From a virus: a stretch of DNA of 39,527 bases. Positions 23,546 to 30,008 of this stretch are shown here, in pieces. The stretch is taken from IMG/VR virus record IMGVR_UViG_3300037110_000054, positions 1 to 39,527 of that record; one strand, 5' to 3'. The first letter of the stretch is position 1. The number at the start of each line of letters is the position of its first letter. The position numbers and the translations under genes were made by a program. The notes under the pieces were generated by a model. The model saw nothing but the letters and a program-made list of their open reading frames with translations, was not told the origin of the DNA and ran no database searches.

Positions 23546-23733
23546 GCGAAAATTCTATAAATACTTGGGGAAAAATCGACATATATACAAAATTATAGCA
23601 TTTTACAATTAATAAATCATGGAAATATACTGCCCATTATAAATAAAACATAAAATGAAAAAACCGTTATAAACCATTAATTAGCTATAAACAGCTCATT
23701 TCAATCTTATTTTAAGCTAATCTATTATTTGGA

Positions 23734-23976
23734 CTAGTCCTTTAAGCTATGATTTCCATGTCCGTTTGCTGCTGCTTCTCTCCTTCTATCCAACTCATTA
23801 GCAAAATCAGCAGCATTTTCACCAGCTATCCAGATAAAGGACGGGCAGCATGGTTGTTTCTTAAAGGAAAGTGAATGACACTCTGGACATTCTATTAATT
23901 CATCAGCACCAAAAGCTTCTAATCTATCTATTTCTATCAAATTACAGGCAGTACACCTTCTATCATATAAGCTCAT
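23734..23976 (-). CDS. FmdB-like zinc-ribbon protein (80 aa)
   Basis: It encodes 80 residues; GAGAGGAAAT precedes the ATG and lies within the end of the sigma-like gene. The start MSLYDRRCTACNLIEIDRLE with CxxC, then CPECH near 31-35 and FKKQPC, is the layout of FmdB-type regulatory zinc ribbons seen in many phages. It may modulate transcription, which would fit its pairing with the sigma-like gene just upstream (gap of one base), but this role is inferred. Confidence 0.65.
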   Translation of the reverse strand: MSLYDRRCTACNLIEIDRLEAFGADELIECPECHSLSFKKQPCCPSFIWIAGENAADFANELDRRREAAANGHGNHSLKD

Positions 23977-23977
23977 T

Positions 23978-24376
23978 TTATTTCCTCTCTTCTCTTTCTT
24001 CTCTTTCTTCTCTTTCTACTTCTCTCTCTTCTCTTTCTACTTCTTCTATCGTATATTTTAGTCGAGAATTAGTGGGATCTATGAAGCTAAGTTGAACAGT
24101 TCTACTAAGCCAATTCTTATTGTCCCTAATGTAATTCAAAGTATATCCTATGAAATAATTTGTAATCCAGGTTTTCATGGTTGTTCCTTTTCCTGCCTCA
24201 TAAGAACGAACAGCCTTTAAAAGAGCGAGCTGAAGTGTTGAAAATAAGTCATCATAATCTATATTGAATTTCTTATTATACTTTATCTTAGTATGTAGAA
24301 TATGGGTGTCTATCATTGGCAGATACTTCTTTATTACTTCTTCCTCATTATCTATTGGTACACTATATTTGTTCAT
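23978..24376 (-). CDS. Minimal sigma70-family-like protein (region 2 only)
   Basis: It encodes 132 residues; AGAGGAAAGG precedes the ATG. Residues 41-85 (YDDLFSTLQLALLKAVRSYE, MKTWITNYFIGYTLNYIRD) match the sequence pattern of sigma70 region 2: the DL...L..A.......G segment that binds the RNA polymerase clamp helices, then aromatic helices that contact -10 DNA. No region 3 or 4 is present. The last 22 residues are an Arg/Glu repeat from a microsatellite. Phage sigmas reduced this way (T4 gp55 is the known case) direct polymerase to late promoters having only a -10-like box. It may serve the GTTATAATATA sites seen here. The gene overlaps the RusA-like gene by 14 bases. Confidence 0.65.
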   Translation of the reverse strand: MNKYSVPIDNEEEVIKKYLPMIDTHILHTKIKYNKKFNIDYDDLFSTLQLALLKAVRSYEAGKGTTMKTWITNYFIGYTLNYIRDNKNWLSRTVQLSFIDPTNSRLKYTIEEVEREEREVEREEREEREERK

Positions 24377-24845
24377 GCCTTTCCTCTATTTCTTTATATA
24401 CCTGTAGCTCTACTCTCACTTTTATCTCATTGCTCTCTTTCTTAAGGGCCTCTATATGATAAATCTGTTTGTCATTCAGAGTAGGGAGAGAATGAAGATT
24501 GCACCACTCATTTATGCTATTAAAAATTAAGTCTGTCTCATTTTTAAGAAGATTGTCTAAATCGCTGCTCTTAATATCGCCCTTCTTTGTTTTCCAGGGT
24601 CGAAACATTTCTATTCTTATTGAGAGAGGACGGTTAATACAGGAAGCAAGAAAGGGAGAAAGAAAAAGAATATCCTGAGCTTCTAAGGTTAGTATTACCT
24701 CTTCTTTTCCATATTTTAAGAAGTGGTTTGTAGCATGAGAATTTACTTTACGGCCATGGGAAATGTAAGTCATGCTATTAACGCTTACCGGCTGTTCAGA
24801 ATGCTCTATTATTAGTATTTTTTCAGTACTCATTTCCTTACTCAT
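24363..24845 (-). CDS. RusA-like Holliday junction resolvase
   Basis: It encodes 160 residues; GAGG lies seven bases before the ATG. The segment at residues 72-130 (RPLSIRIEMFRPWKTKKGDI, SSDLDNLLKNETDLIFNSIN, then LNDKQIYHIEALKK) has the RusA pattern: a beta strand, then an Asp-x-Asp-Asn-Leu-x-Lys motif, a helix, and a second acidic site near the D of NDKQI. RusA enzymes cut four-way DNA junctions, and in phages they resolve recombination or replication intermediates before packaging. It sits in an operon with the sigma-like and DUF3326-like genes. Length is in the usual range, with an N-terminal extension of about 45 residues. Confidence 0.7.
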   Translation of the reverse strand: MSKEMSTEKILIIEHSEQPVSVNSMTYISHGRKVNSHATNHFLKYGKEEVILTLEAQDILFLSPFLASCINRPLSIRIEMFRPWKTKKGDIKSSDLDNLLKNETDLIFNSINEWCNLHSLPTLNDKQIYHIEALKKESNEIKVRVELQVYKEIEERHEQI

Positions 24846-24855
24846 TTCCTGGCCT

Positions 24856-25866
24856 CTAATCTAACCTAATAGTCTCATAACATATACCTTCATTTAAACA
24901 CTGTATATATCCTACTGCCTCTAAATAAGAAGAAACGTATACAACCCTCTTATCGTTTGTAGGATTTATTCTTTCCATACTCTTACTTGTATTTTCTCTA
25001 ACCATTATGATAGGTATATTGTTTTTCAGGCAAAGATTATGTGGAGTTGACCAGCACATAGGAGAAACTAGGAAGGAGATATCTGAAACAGAGAGAGAAG
25101 TAGGGAGAGAAGAAAGAGTAGGATGAATAATGGTGGGTGCTTTATGTGCACCAGAAAAGATGCAGTTTGCGTAGGTATTACTTAAAATTTCTGGTGCTTG
25201 TTGTAATCTCACTATCATACTATCATAATAAGTGTTAAAGGTGCTTTCACAGGGAGCATGAAAGCATTGTTTATTCAATTTCCTACTGACATAAGAAGAT
25301 AGGAGCTGCTCTACCTTGCCCCATGGATTTTCGTAAAGTGTTCCAGACCAGTATGATGCAGCTACTTCTTCTGGACAAGAGATGTAGGAATGAACACATA
25401 GCTGATCGTATTCTAAGTATCTAATCTGGTCTATCATTTCATCTGCACCTTCTATTTTTCCAGAAGGGAGACCATCAGCACCTATAAAGGCTTCCATTTT
25501 AAGTGGGGTATTCAATTCTACTATTTCAATATCGGCACCTAACATCCACCTACTAGCATTAACTGCATTTATATTAGCAGGAGAGACTGGTTTATTTACA
25601 GCGCAAAGAATCTTATTGTGAGTTCTACATTCTTTCAACCTTATTTCACCATAAAGAAAGCGATCAATAGTGCTTCCTTCAACGTATACTGTATTTTCAA
25701 CACCAGCATAAAAGTCAGAGGCATTACAGCCGTTTGGATTTACAATTAAAGAGGCAGAAACAGAAGATAGAAGCCGTATATAAGCACCAGCACTGGCATC
25801 TCCTGAACACTTTAGCCCTATCCCAGTTGGAAAGATACAAATTCCGTTTAACTTGTTTCCTAGCAT
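24856..25866 (-). CDS. DUF3326-like protein (336 aa)
   Basis: The start at 25866 is chosen for AAAAGGA six bases ahead; a weaker start lies 11 codons upstream. The layout matches what I know of DUF3326 proteins: IFPTGIGLKCSGDASAGAYI at the start, then LIVNPNGCNASDFYAGVENT and VYVEGSTIDRFLYGEIRL, a middle CFHAPCES, then FSGAHKAP, and near the end NIPIIMVRENTS and VVYVSSYLEAVGYIQCLNEG. The family is of unknown function and better known from cellular genomes. The repeated small-residue loops look like a ligand-binding enzyme fold. Composition is AT-rich like the phage, so it is not a recent arrival. It is the second gene of the leftward 26.5-23.7 kb operon. Confidence 0.6.
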   Translation of the reverse strand: MLGNKLNGICIFPTGIGLKCSGDASAGAYIRLLSSVSASLIVNPNGCNASDFYAGVENTVYVEGSTIDRFLYGEIRLKECRTHNKILCAVNKPVSPANINAVNASRWMLGADIEIVELNTPLKMEAFIGADGLPSGKIEGADEMIDQIRYLEYDQLCVHSYISCPEEVAASYWSGTLYENPWGKVEQLLSSYVSRKLNKQCFHAPCESTFNTYYDSMIVRLQQAPEILSNTYANCIFSGAHKAPTIIHPTLSSLPTSLSVSDISFLVSPMCWSTPHNLCLKNNIPIIMVRENTSKSMERINPTNDKRVVYVSSYLEAVGYIQCLNEGICYETIRLD

Positions 25867-26093
25867 ATTGTCCTTTTCTTCCTTCTTTACTTTCTTCATT
25901 CTATCTTCTTAACCTACTCTTTATGGATGTCATCACTATCGTTCTTCCATCCACTTTAATTTATATTTATTTACTTTCTTTCTTCTTACTTGTTTTGTAT
26001 AACCCATATTCACTCTTCTGTTTGTAAATAAGGTCTCCCCCTACAAACTAAATAAAAAGAAAAATTCTTTCTACTTAATTTAAGGGAGAGACT
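25867..26093. other. AT-rich spacer upstream of the DUF3326-like gene
   Basis: No convincing gene. A minus-strand 23-codon basic frame (MGYTKQVRRKKVNKYKLKW) ends near 25946 but has a poor ribosome-binding site. GGATG/CCATCC near 25925-25955 can form a weak hairpin. Confidence 0.4.
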
Positions 26094-26339
26094 TTGTCGT
26101 TTCACTCTTTCGTAGTAAACAACGCTCCCACGATGGCCGGGATGACTCAGGTTGCACATCGATTTGTATTCAAGGTTCTTATTTGTATTGCTTTTGTATT
26201 GCCACCGTATCAATCAGCAACTTGGATTGCGTCTTGCGTAGGCTTAGTTGCGTTTTATCTCGCAGGGTATCTCAATGTCTGTTGCTCTTACTTACTACTT
26301 ACTACTTACTACTTAATCCTCTTTACGAGGATTGGTTGA
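26094..26339 (+). CDS. Possible rightward membrane protein with TTG start (81 aa)
   Basis: A TTG at 26094 follows GGGAG by six bases; in-frame ATGs occur at residues 14 and 17. The product has two hydrophobic segments (VFKVLICIAFVLP and ATWIASCVGLVAFYLAGYL). The stretch 26090-26290 is richer in GC than its surroundings. It would run against the leftward operon and overlap the end of the 72-aa gene by 31 bases. It could be a small acquired gene or a chance frame. Confidence 0.35.
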   Translation: MSFHSFVVNNAPTMAGMTQVAHRFVFKVLICIAFVLPPYQSATWIASCVGLVAFYLAGYLNVCCSYLLLTTYYLILFTRIG

Positions 26340-26527
26340 ACCTTCTTTATAAGGATCGGAGTTAGAGACCTTTCAGTAAGTCTCGCTTCATCTTCTTTTA
26401 CATTTTGAAGATGTCTAATTGTGGCTAATTCTTCTTTCAGTCTGTTGTTTTTCATTCGGTTTCTGCTATCTGCTAACTCTTTTGCTGTTAAACTTTGTTG
26501 TGCTGTATGGCTCCATATTTGCCCCAT
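26309..26527 (-). CDS. Small charged helical protein (72 aa)
   Basis: It encodes 72 residues; GGAG lies seven bases before the ATG, and a GTTATAATATA motif lies 25 bases upstream. It is rich in Lys, Arg, Glu and Leu, largely helical (AKELADSRNRMKNNRLKEEL), with a basic C-terminus. The last codons contain a perfect AATCCTC/GAGGATT hairpin. The family is not recognised. As the first gene of the leftward operon that contains the sigma-like gene, it may be an early DNA-binding or regulatory protein (inference). Confidence 0.6.
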   Translation of the reverse strand: MGQIWSHTAQQSLTAKELADSRNRMKNNRLKEELATIRHLQNVKEDEARLTERSLTPILIKKVQPILVKRIK

Positions 26528-26551
26528 AGTTGCTCCAAATTTGTTCCTACT

Positions 26552-26562
26552 TATATTATAAC
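26552..26562 (-). promoter_or_regulatory. GTTATAATATA promoter motif of the 26.5-23.7 kb operon
   Basis: The minus strand reads GATGTTATAATATA with a TG extended -10. It lies 25 bases before the 72-aa gene in the divergent region facing the rightward operon. Because this operon encodes the sigma-like protein, the same motif would serve both the sigma-like gene and late genes. Confidence 0.65.
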
Positions 26563-26691
26563 ATCGACCGACGGACGAAAAACTTTAAAAATTTTTTTAT
26601 TTTTTCTTACTTTTTTCTTGTGCCTGCCGATACTTCAATTGTGGCGGGCATATAATTAATTATAGCCGAGCGCACACATGAGGAGAAAGAA

Positions 26692-27189
26692 ATGACCAAG
26701 ATTTGTAAGAAATGCCTAAAAGAACTGGACGATAAGAAGTTCGGAAAGGGTAGAGCAGTTTGTAATCACTGTCTTAACATCCAAAGAGGTCTTATTAACA
26801 CACCATCTAACACAGTTAACACACCATCTAACACAGTTAACACACCATCTAACACAGTTAACACACCATCTAACACAGTTAACACACCATCTAACACAGT
26901 TAACACACCTATTCATAGAATTATTGTCGTATCATCAGAAGAAGCTGAAAAGGAAGTGCCTGTTTGTCCATATCCTAATCTATCCGAATTAGAAGCAGCT
27001 ATCTCTTTCAATAAGAAGCTTGTTCAGTCATATCTTGATGACAATGATACAAAGGGCGCAAAGCAATATGTCCAGAAAGTGACTGAGTTAAAGGCGATGA
27101 GGATACAATTTAAGGGAAATGAAACAATTGAATACGCATTTACTGATTCTTTTTGGGAAGGATTGAGGAAGTTTAATGAACAAAAATAA
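26692..27189 (+). CDS. Zinc-ribbon protein with heptapeptide repeats (165 aa)
   Basis: It encodes 165 residues; GAGGAGAAAG precedes the ATG. Residues 1-30 carry two Cys pairs (CKKC at 5-8 and CNHC near 24-27), a small zinc ribbon. Residues 36-70 are five NTPSNTV heptads from a perfect 21-bp DNA repeat. The rest is helical (LSELEAAISFNKKLVQSYLD). The repeat is probably a flexible linker between the zinc ribbon and the C-terminal domain. It is the first gene of the rightward operon. A TATAAT at 26651-26656 may be its -10 box, without a clear -35. The function is unknown. Confidence 0.65.
   Translation: MTKICKKCLKELDDKKFGKGRAVCNHCLNIQRGLINTPSNTVNTPSNTVNTPSNTVNTPSNTVNTPSNTVNTPIHRIIVVSSEEAEKEVPVCPYPNLSELEAAISFNKKLVQSYLDDNDTKGAKQYVQKVTELKAMRIQFKGNETIEYAFTDSFWEGLRKFNEQK
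26797..26910 (+). repeat. Five perfect 21-bp tandem repeats
   Basis: The unit AACACACCATCTAACACAGT plus T is repeated five times to 26901 and then partly. The copies are identical, so the expansion is recent. The unit length is a multiple of three, so copy-number change keeps the frame. Confidence 0.95.
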
Positions 27190-27436
27190 CTTTGAGAAAG
27201 CACAATCTCTTCTTGATAGATATGCCGTAAAGTTAGACGCTTATTGCTTCTCTTGTATACCCGGCTTATACTTATCTGGCCTTCCAATTAAAGACCTGCA
27301 CTTAATTAAAAAGCAAAAAGAATTGCTGGATACCCTAAAATTAAGTCTTTCAGCATTAAATTATACCCTTACTAACAATTATGAGCTTAAATCAATTTCT
27401 AAAAAGGTTCAAATTAGGCTCCAGGACGTGTCATAA
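27176..27436 (+). CDS. Unknown small helical protein (86 aa)
   Basis: It encodes 86 residues. The ATG overlaps the end of the preceding gene by 14 bases, with GAGG eight bases ahead. Mostly helical (FEKAQSLLDRYAVKLDAYCF, KKQKELLDTLKLSLSALNY). The family is not recognised. The overlap implies coupled translation with the zinc-ribbon repeat protein. Confidence 0.6.
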   Translation: MNKNNFEKAQSLLDRYAVKLDAYCFSCIPGLYLSGLPIKDLHLIKKQKELLDTLKLSLSALNYTLTNNYELKSISKKVQIRLQDVS

Positions 27437-27617
27437 GTTTTAACCATACAATCACATAGCCAGCAAAGTAGCTAACTTTTTATTTCATACGGTCTCTTTA
27501 CATTACAACAATTTTAACCCTAAAAAAATTAATGGCATAACTCTTACAGTCTATATAAAATACAGATTAATAATTTTAAAACTATTAAAAAGTGTCGATG
27601 GACACTATGGAGGGATA
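27437..27617. other. Spacer with operator-like hairpin ahead of the dam genes
   Basis: About 180 AT-rich bases without a gene. At the right end, 27591-27606, AGTGTC-GATG-GACACT is a perfect 6-bp inverted repeat placed just before the ribosome-binding site of the following small ORF. Sequence around CTATATAAAATACAG (27551-27565) could supply a promoter -10. Confidence 0.5.
27591..27606. promoter_or_regulatory. Perfect inverted repeat AGTGTC-GATG-GACACT
   Basis: A six-base-pair dyad with a four-base centre ends five bases before the GGAGGG ribosome-binding site at 27609-27614. It could be an operator or an RNA hairpin affecting translation of the downstream genes. Confidence 0.55.
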
Positions 27618-27695
27618 ATGATTTACCTGCTATTACCGATATTAATACTGGGTATAAGGCATGGTTTAGTCATGGAACGTGTACAAAGACTATGA
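27618..27695 (+). CDS. Possible hydrophobic leader peptide (25 aa)
   Basis: The ATG at 27618 follows GGAGGG by three bases. The 25 residues begin MIYLLLPILILGIRHG and could insert in the membrane. Its stop overlaps another ATG, opening an 11-codon frame that ends just before the methylase. The strong ribosome-binding site is the only evidence that it is made. Confidence 0.4.
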   Translation: MIYLLLPILILGIRHGLVMERVQRL

Positions 27696-27732
27696 TTAAT
27701 GATGTAATTAAGTATGAGAGGAAATAAAAAGA

Positions 27733-28539
27733 ATGAAAGCATTTTTAAAATGGGCAGGTGGAAAAAGTAAACTTCTTCCAATAATTTTACCTGAATTAGA
27801 GGGTTTTAATAGATTGATAGAGCCGTTTGTCGGTTCTGGAGTTGTATTTCTTAATAGTAAACAAAAAGATATAATTATTAATGATTTTAATGCTGACTTA
27901 ATAACCGTATATAAAGAAATATTTAAAAATACACCATTGTTTATTACAGCAATAGATAAGCTATTTAAGGGATGTAATACACAAGAGGATTTTACCAGAT
28001 TACGAACAGAATTTAATACCTGTATAATTCCATTTAGAAGAGCTACTTTATTTGTTTATTTAAATAGACATGCATTTAACGGATTATGTAGGTATAATGC
28101 TTCTGGACAGTTTAACGTTCCATATGGTAAATACACCAATCCGTATTTTCCAGAAAAGGAGTTATTAGAATTTAGTAATTTTATAAAACAAATTAAACTT
28201 ACCTTATTGTGCGGAGATTTTTCTATACCATTGACTTTAGCTATAAAAGGAGATGTAGTATATTGTGATCCTCCTTACGTTCCAATTAACGAGACTTCTT
28301 CGTTTACAGCGTATTCTTCAGGCGGATTTTCTCTAGACCAACAAAAACAGTTAGTTGAATTGACAGAACAGGCGCAATTACGTGGTGCTAAAGTATTAAT
28401 TAGCAATCATGATACAGAGATTACACGAGAATTGTATAAAAATGCCTCAAGAATTATAGAACTTAACGTAAATAGGTCAATTTCAGCAAAAGGTGCTTCA
28501 CGAATTAAAGTAAAAGAATTAATAGCCCTTTATGAGTAA
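27733..28539 (+). CDS. dam: DNA adenine methyltransferase (Dam-like, D12 class)
   Basis: It encodes 268 residues, the usual Dam length. The N-terminal FLKWAGGKSKLLP (4-16) and motif I PFVGSGVVFLN (31-41) form the AdoMet site. NRHAFNGLCRYN (111-122) is the Dam-family segment involved in GATC recognition. The catalytic motif IV is DPPY (179-182), and ISNHDT (223-228) follows. It should transfer a methyl group to N6 of adenine, probably in GATC. No partner restriction enzyme is nearby, so it is an orphan methylase, likely protecting phage DNA or controlling its genes. The next gene overlaps its stop by eight bases. Confidence 0.9.
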   Translation: MKAFLKWAGGKSKLLPIILPELEGFNRLIEPFVGSGVVFLNSKQKDIIINDFNADLITVYKEIFKNTPLFITAIDKLFKGCNTQEDFTRLRTEFNTCIIPFRRATLFVYLNRHAFNGLCRYNASGQFNVPYGKYTNPYFPEKELLEFSNFIKQIKLTLLCGDFSIPLTLAIKGDVVYCDPPYVPINETSSFTAYSSGGFSLDQQKQLVELTEQAQLRGAKVLISNHDTEITRELYKNASRIIELNVNRSISAKGASRIKVKELIALYE

Positions 28540-28888
28540 TCAAGGAATGGCACAGATGGCTAATCAAGCAGCATTACAACAACAAGCAGTATTACAACAA
28601 CAAGCAGCATATCGACAAGCATCAGCAACATTACAAGCAGCATATCGACAAGCATCTCAAAACGCGCTTCACCCGCCTTATGATTATGCTGCTGTAGCTC
28701 AATATCTGCCGGCTGAAGATACTAGATTATTTATACGTGAGTTGGCAATTAGGCATATATCTGAAACTGATGCCAAAGCAATTATTAGAATTATAGCTGA
28801 GTATATTAGTAAAGATGACAGGGAATTAATACTAGAGCCAGAGCTAGAGACAAGCATTCTACAATGGTTAATTGAGAAACAGTCTTAA
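28532..28888 (+). CDS. Unknown protein with Gln/Ala-rich repeat N-terminus (118 aa)
   Basis: It encodes 118 residues and overlaps the end of the methylase gene. Residues 10-45 are Gln/Ala-rich with repeats of AYRQAS and QQQAVLQQQAA, probably an extended helix or flexible tail. Residues 50-118 look globular and helical (DTRLFIRELAIRHISETDAK, then AIIRIIAEYISKDDRELIL). The family is not recognised. Coupling to dam suggests coordinated expression. Confidence 0.55.
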   Translation: MSNQGMAQMANQAALQQQAVLQQQAAYRQASATLQAAYRQASQNALHPPYDYAAVAQYLPAEDTRLFIRELAIRHISETDAKAIIRIIAEYISKDDRELILEPELETSILQWLIEKQS

Positions 28889-28910
28889 ATTAAAAGAGAA
28901 AGGAAAAATA

Positions 28911-29267
28911 ATGAGAAAATACTGTAATACAATAACAGTATATGAGGACAGAGCTGTGATAGTTGTAAAAAATATACAAACTGGCGAAATTACAGGTAGC
29001 GCCTTTGTAGACCTTGTTGACTTACCTCTGGCCCAACAACATACTTGGCTAGTTAATGTCGCTGGATTTCTTCAAACTGGACCTCCTAGCAATATCACAT
29101 ATCTACATCGAACAATTCTTGGGCTACATACAAAGGATAAAATGAAAACAGAGCACATAGATGGAAATAAAGAAAATTGCCGCAGAGCTAATTTAAAGAA
29201 ATGGTCAGTAAGAGCTTTTAGAACTTTATCAGGATGGGGAGAAGGGAAGCTAACAAATGAGGCCTAA
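28911..29267 (+). CDS. HNH-type endonuclease-like protein (118 aa)
   Basis: The start at 28911 follows AAAGGA; the frame opens earlier only with a TTG inside the previous gene. Residues 66-96 (YLHRTILGL, then EHIDGNKENCRRANLKKWS) match the HNH_3-type motif: His in LHR, His-Ile-Asp-Gly-Asn, then the Arg-x-x-Asn-Leu strand. Such proteins are mostly free-standing homing endonucleases or packaging-associated nicking enzymes. The N-terminal 60 residues are beta-rich (ITVYEDRAVIVVKNIQTG), as in related phage HNH proteins. The next gene overlaps by 11 bases. Confidence 0.7.
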   Translation: MRKYCNTITVYEDRAVIVVKNIQTGEITGSAFVDLVDLPLAQQHTWLVNVAGFLQTGPPSNITYLHRTILGLHTKDKMKTEHIDGNKENCRRANLKKWSVRAFRTLSGWGEGKLTNEA

Positions 29268-29664
29268 CGAGAAAAGCAAGATTAATCAGGACAAAGAAGC
29301 ATATGGTATGGAATTAATACTGGATTTAGAAGATGTGCCAGACCAATTTTTTACAGATGAGAAGATATCAGCCTTTGTTCTAGCACTCTGTAAGCAAATT
29401 AAGATGCAACACGATCCAAGAGGGCCTATCTTATGGGGCACAAACTCTAATGAAGATGATACAGAGAATCCAAAAAGCGATGGAATCAGTTGTATACTCT
29501 TTATAGAAACAAGCAGTATAGTAGTTCACGCAATAGATAGATTGAGTAAGGTATTTATAAACTGCTTCTCATGTGCCGACTTTGATTCATTTAACGCTAT
29601 AACGTTTAGTAGAGACTACTTTAAAGGAAAAGTAGTAAATCATAGGGTAATTACTAGAATTTAA
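29257..29664 (+). CDS. AdoMet-decarboxylase-fold (SpeD-like) protein, altered active site
   Basis: It encodes 135 residues. The layout follows small bacterial AdoMet decarboxylases: MELILDLEDVPDQFF as the first strand, a helix (KISAFVLALCKQIKMQ), a loop ending DGISCILFIETSSIVVHAID, then VFINCFSCADFDSFNAI and a final strand (KVVNHRVITRI). In true SpeD the cleavage site is ESH followed by three residues and His. Here it reads ETSSIVVHA: the second Ser and the later His can be aligned, but the His after Ser is replaced. FSC near 106-108 fits the conserved Cys segment. Phage members of this family may have changed substrate or lost activity. It is the last gene of the rightward operon and its stop overlaps the convergent gene by four bases. 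Confidence 0.65.
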   Translation: MRPNEKSKINQDKEAYGMELILDLEDVPDQFFTDEKISAFVLALCKQIKMQHDPRGPILWGTNSNEDDTENPKSDGISCILFIETSSIVVHAIDRLSKVFINCFSCADFDSFNAITFSRDYFKGKVVNHRVITRI

Positions 29665-30008
29665 CTTATTACCTTCTTCTTATTAATGTAAATATAAAAA
29701 GAAAGCCTATCGTCAGCCACTCTATTAACCTCTACTATTAATCCGTCTTCTTTATAGTATCTTTCCAGAGAAAGTGCTAAAATTATAAAGGGTAATGAAA
29801 ATGCTTTCTTATCTTTGTCGTAGTATTTATCTTCAATCTCAAACTTATATTCGCCAGTTTGAATTAAGCTTATATTTATTTGTTTCGTTATTTGTATAAG
29901 TTGTGGTTTTACCATATTAATAATTCTCTGTTGTTCTATACTTTGTGGGTAGGCAAAGTTGGGGCCTATTAATAAGAGGAAGAAACACATTAATAACTTT
30001 CTTACCAC
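29661..30008 (-). CDS. Secreted small protein at the end of the lysis cassette (115 aa)
   Basis: It starts at a GTG (30008) with AGGTG just ahead and overlaps the previous gene by seven bases. Residues 1-22 (MVRKLLMCFFLLLIGPNFAY) form a signal peptide without a lipobox Cys, so it is not an ordinary outer-membrane spanin. The mature part is mixed alpha/beta (IEQQRIINMVKPQLIQITKQ, then LSFYIYINKKKVIS). Its place after the lysin suggests a periplasmic or envelope role in lysis, but no family is recognised. Confidence 0.55.
   Translation of the reverse strand: MVRKLLMCFFLLLIGPNFAYPQSIEQQRIINMVKPQLIQITKQINISLIQTGEYKFEIEDKYYDKDKKAFSLPFIILALSLERYYKEDGLIVEVNRVADDRLSFYIYINKKKVIS

Larger units (their letters stand above)
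23110..23733. other. 620-base noncoding region with promoter and structured leader
   Basis: No convincing gene is found on either strand. It contains a sigma70-type promoter (23517-23545), a roughly 400-base leader of the prepilin cassette with a 9-bp hairpin (23345-23370), a perfect 10-bp palindrome GGACTAGTCC near 23732, and A/T-rich DNA from 23500 to 23730. No tRNA cloverleaf was recognised. Confidence 0.6.

Noticed and set aside
26797-26910. CRISPR-like regular repeat
   Set aside because: The 21-bp units are contiguous with no spacers and encode an in-frame heptapeptide.
26716-26916. Minus-strand frame with CVNCVRW repeats that mimics a cysteine-repeat protein
   Set aside because: It is the antisense of the perfect 21-bp repeat in the zinc-ribbon gene, so its regularity comes from the repeat. 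No ribosome-binding site is seen.
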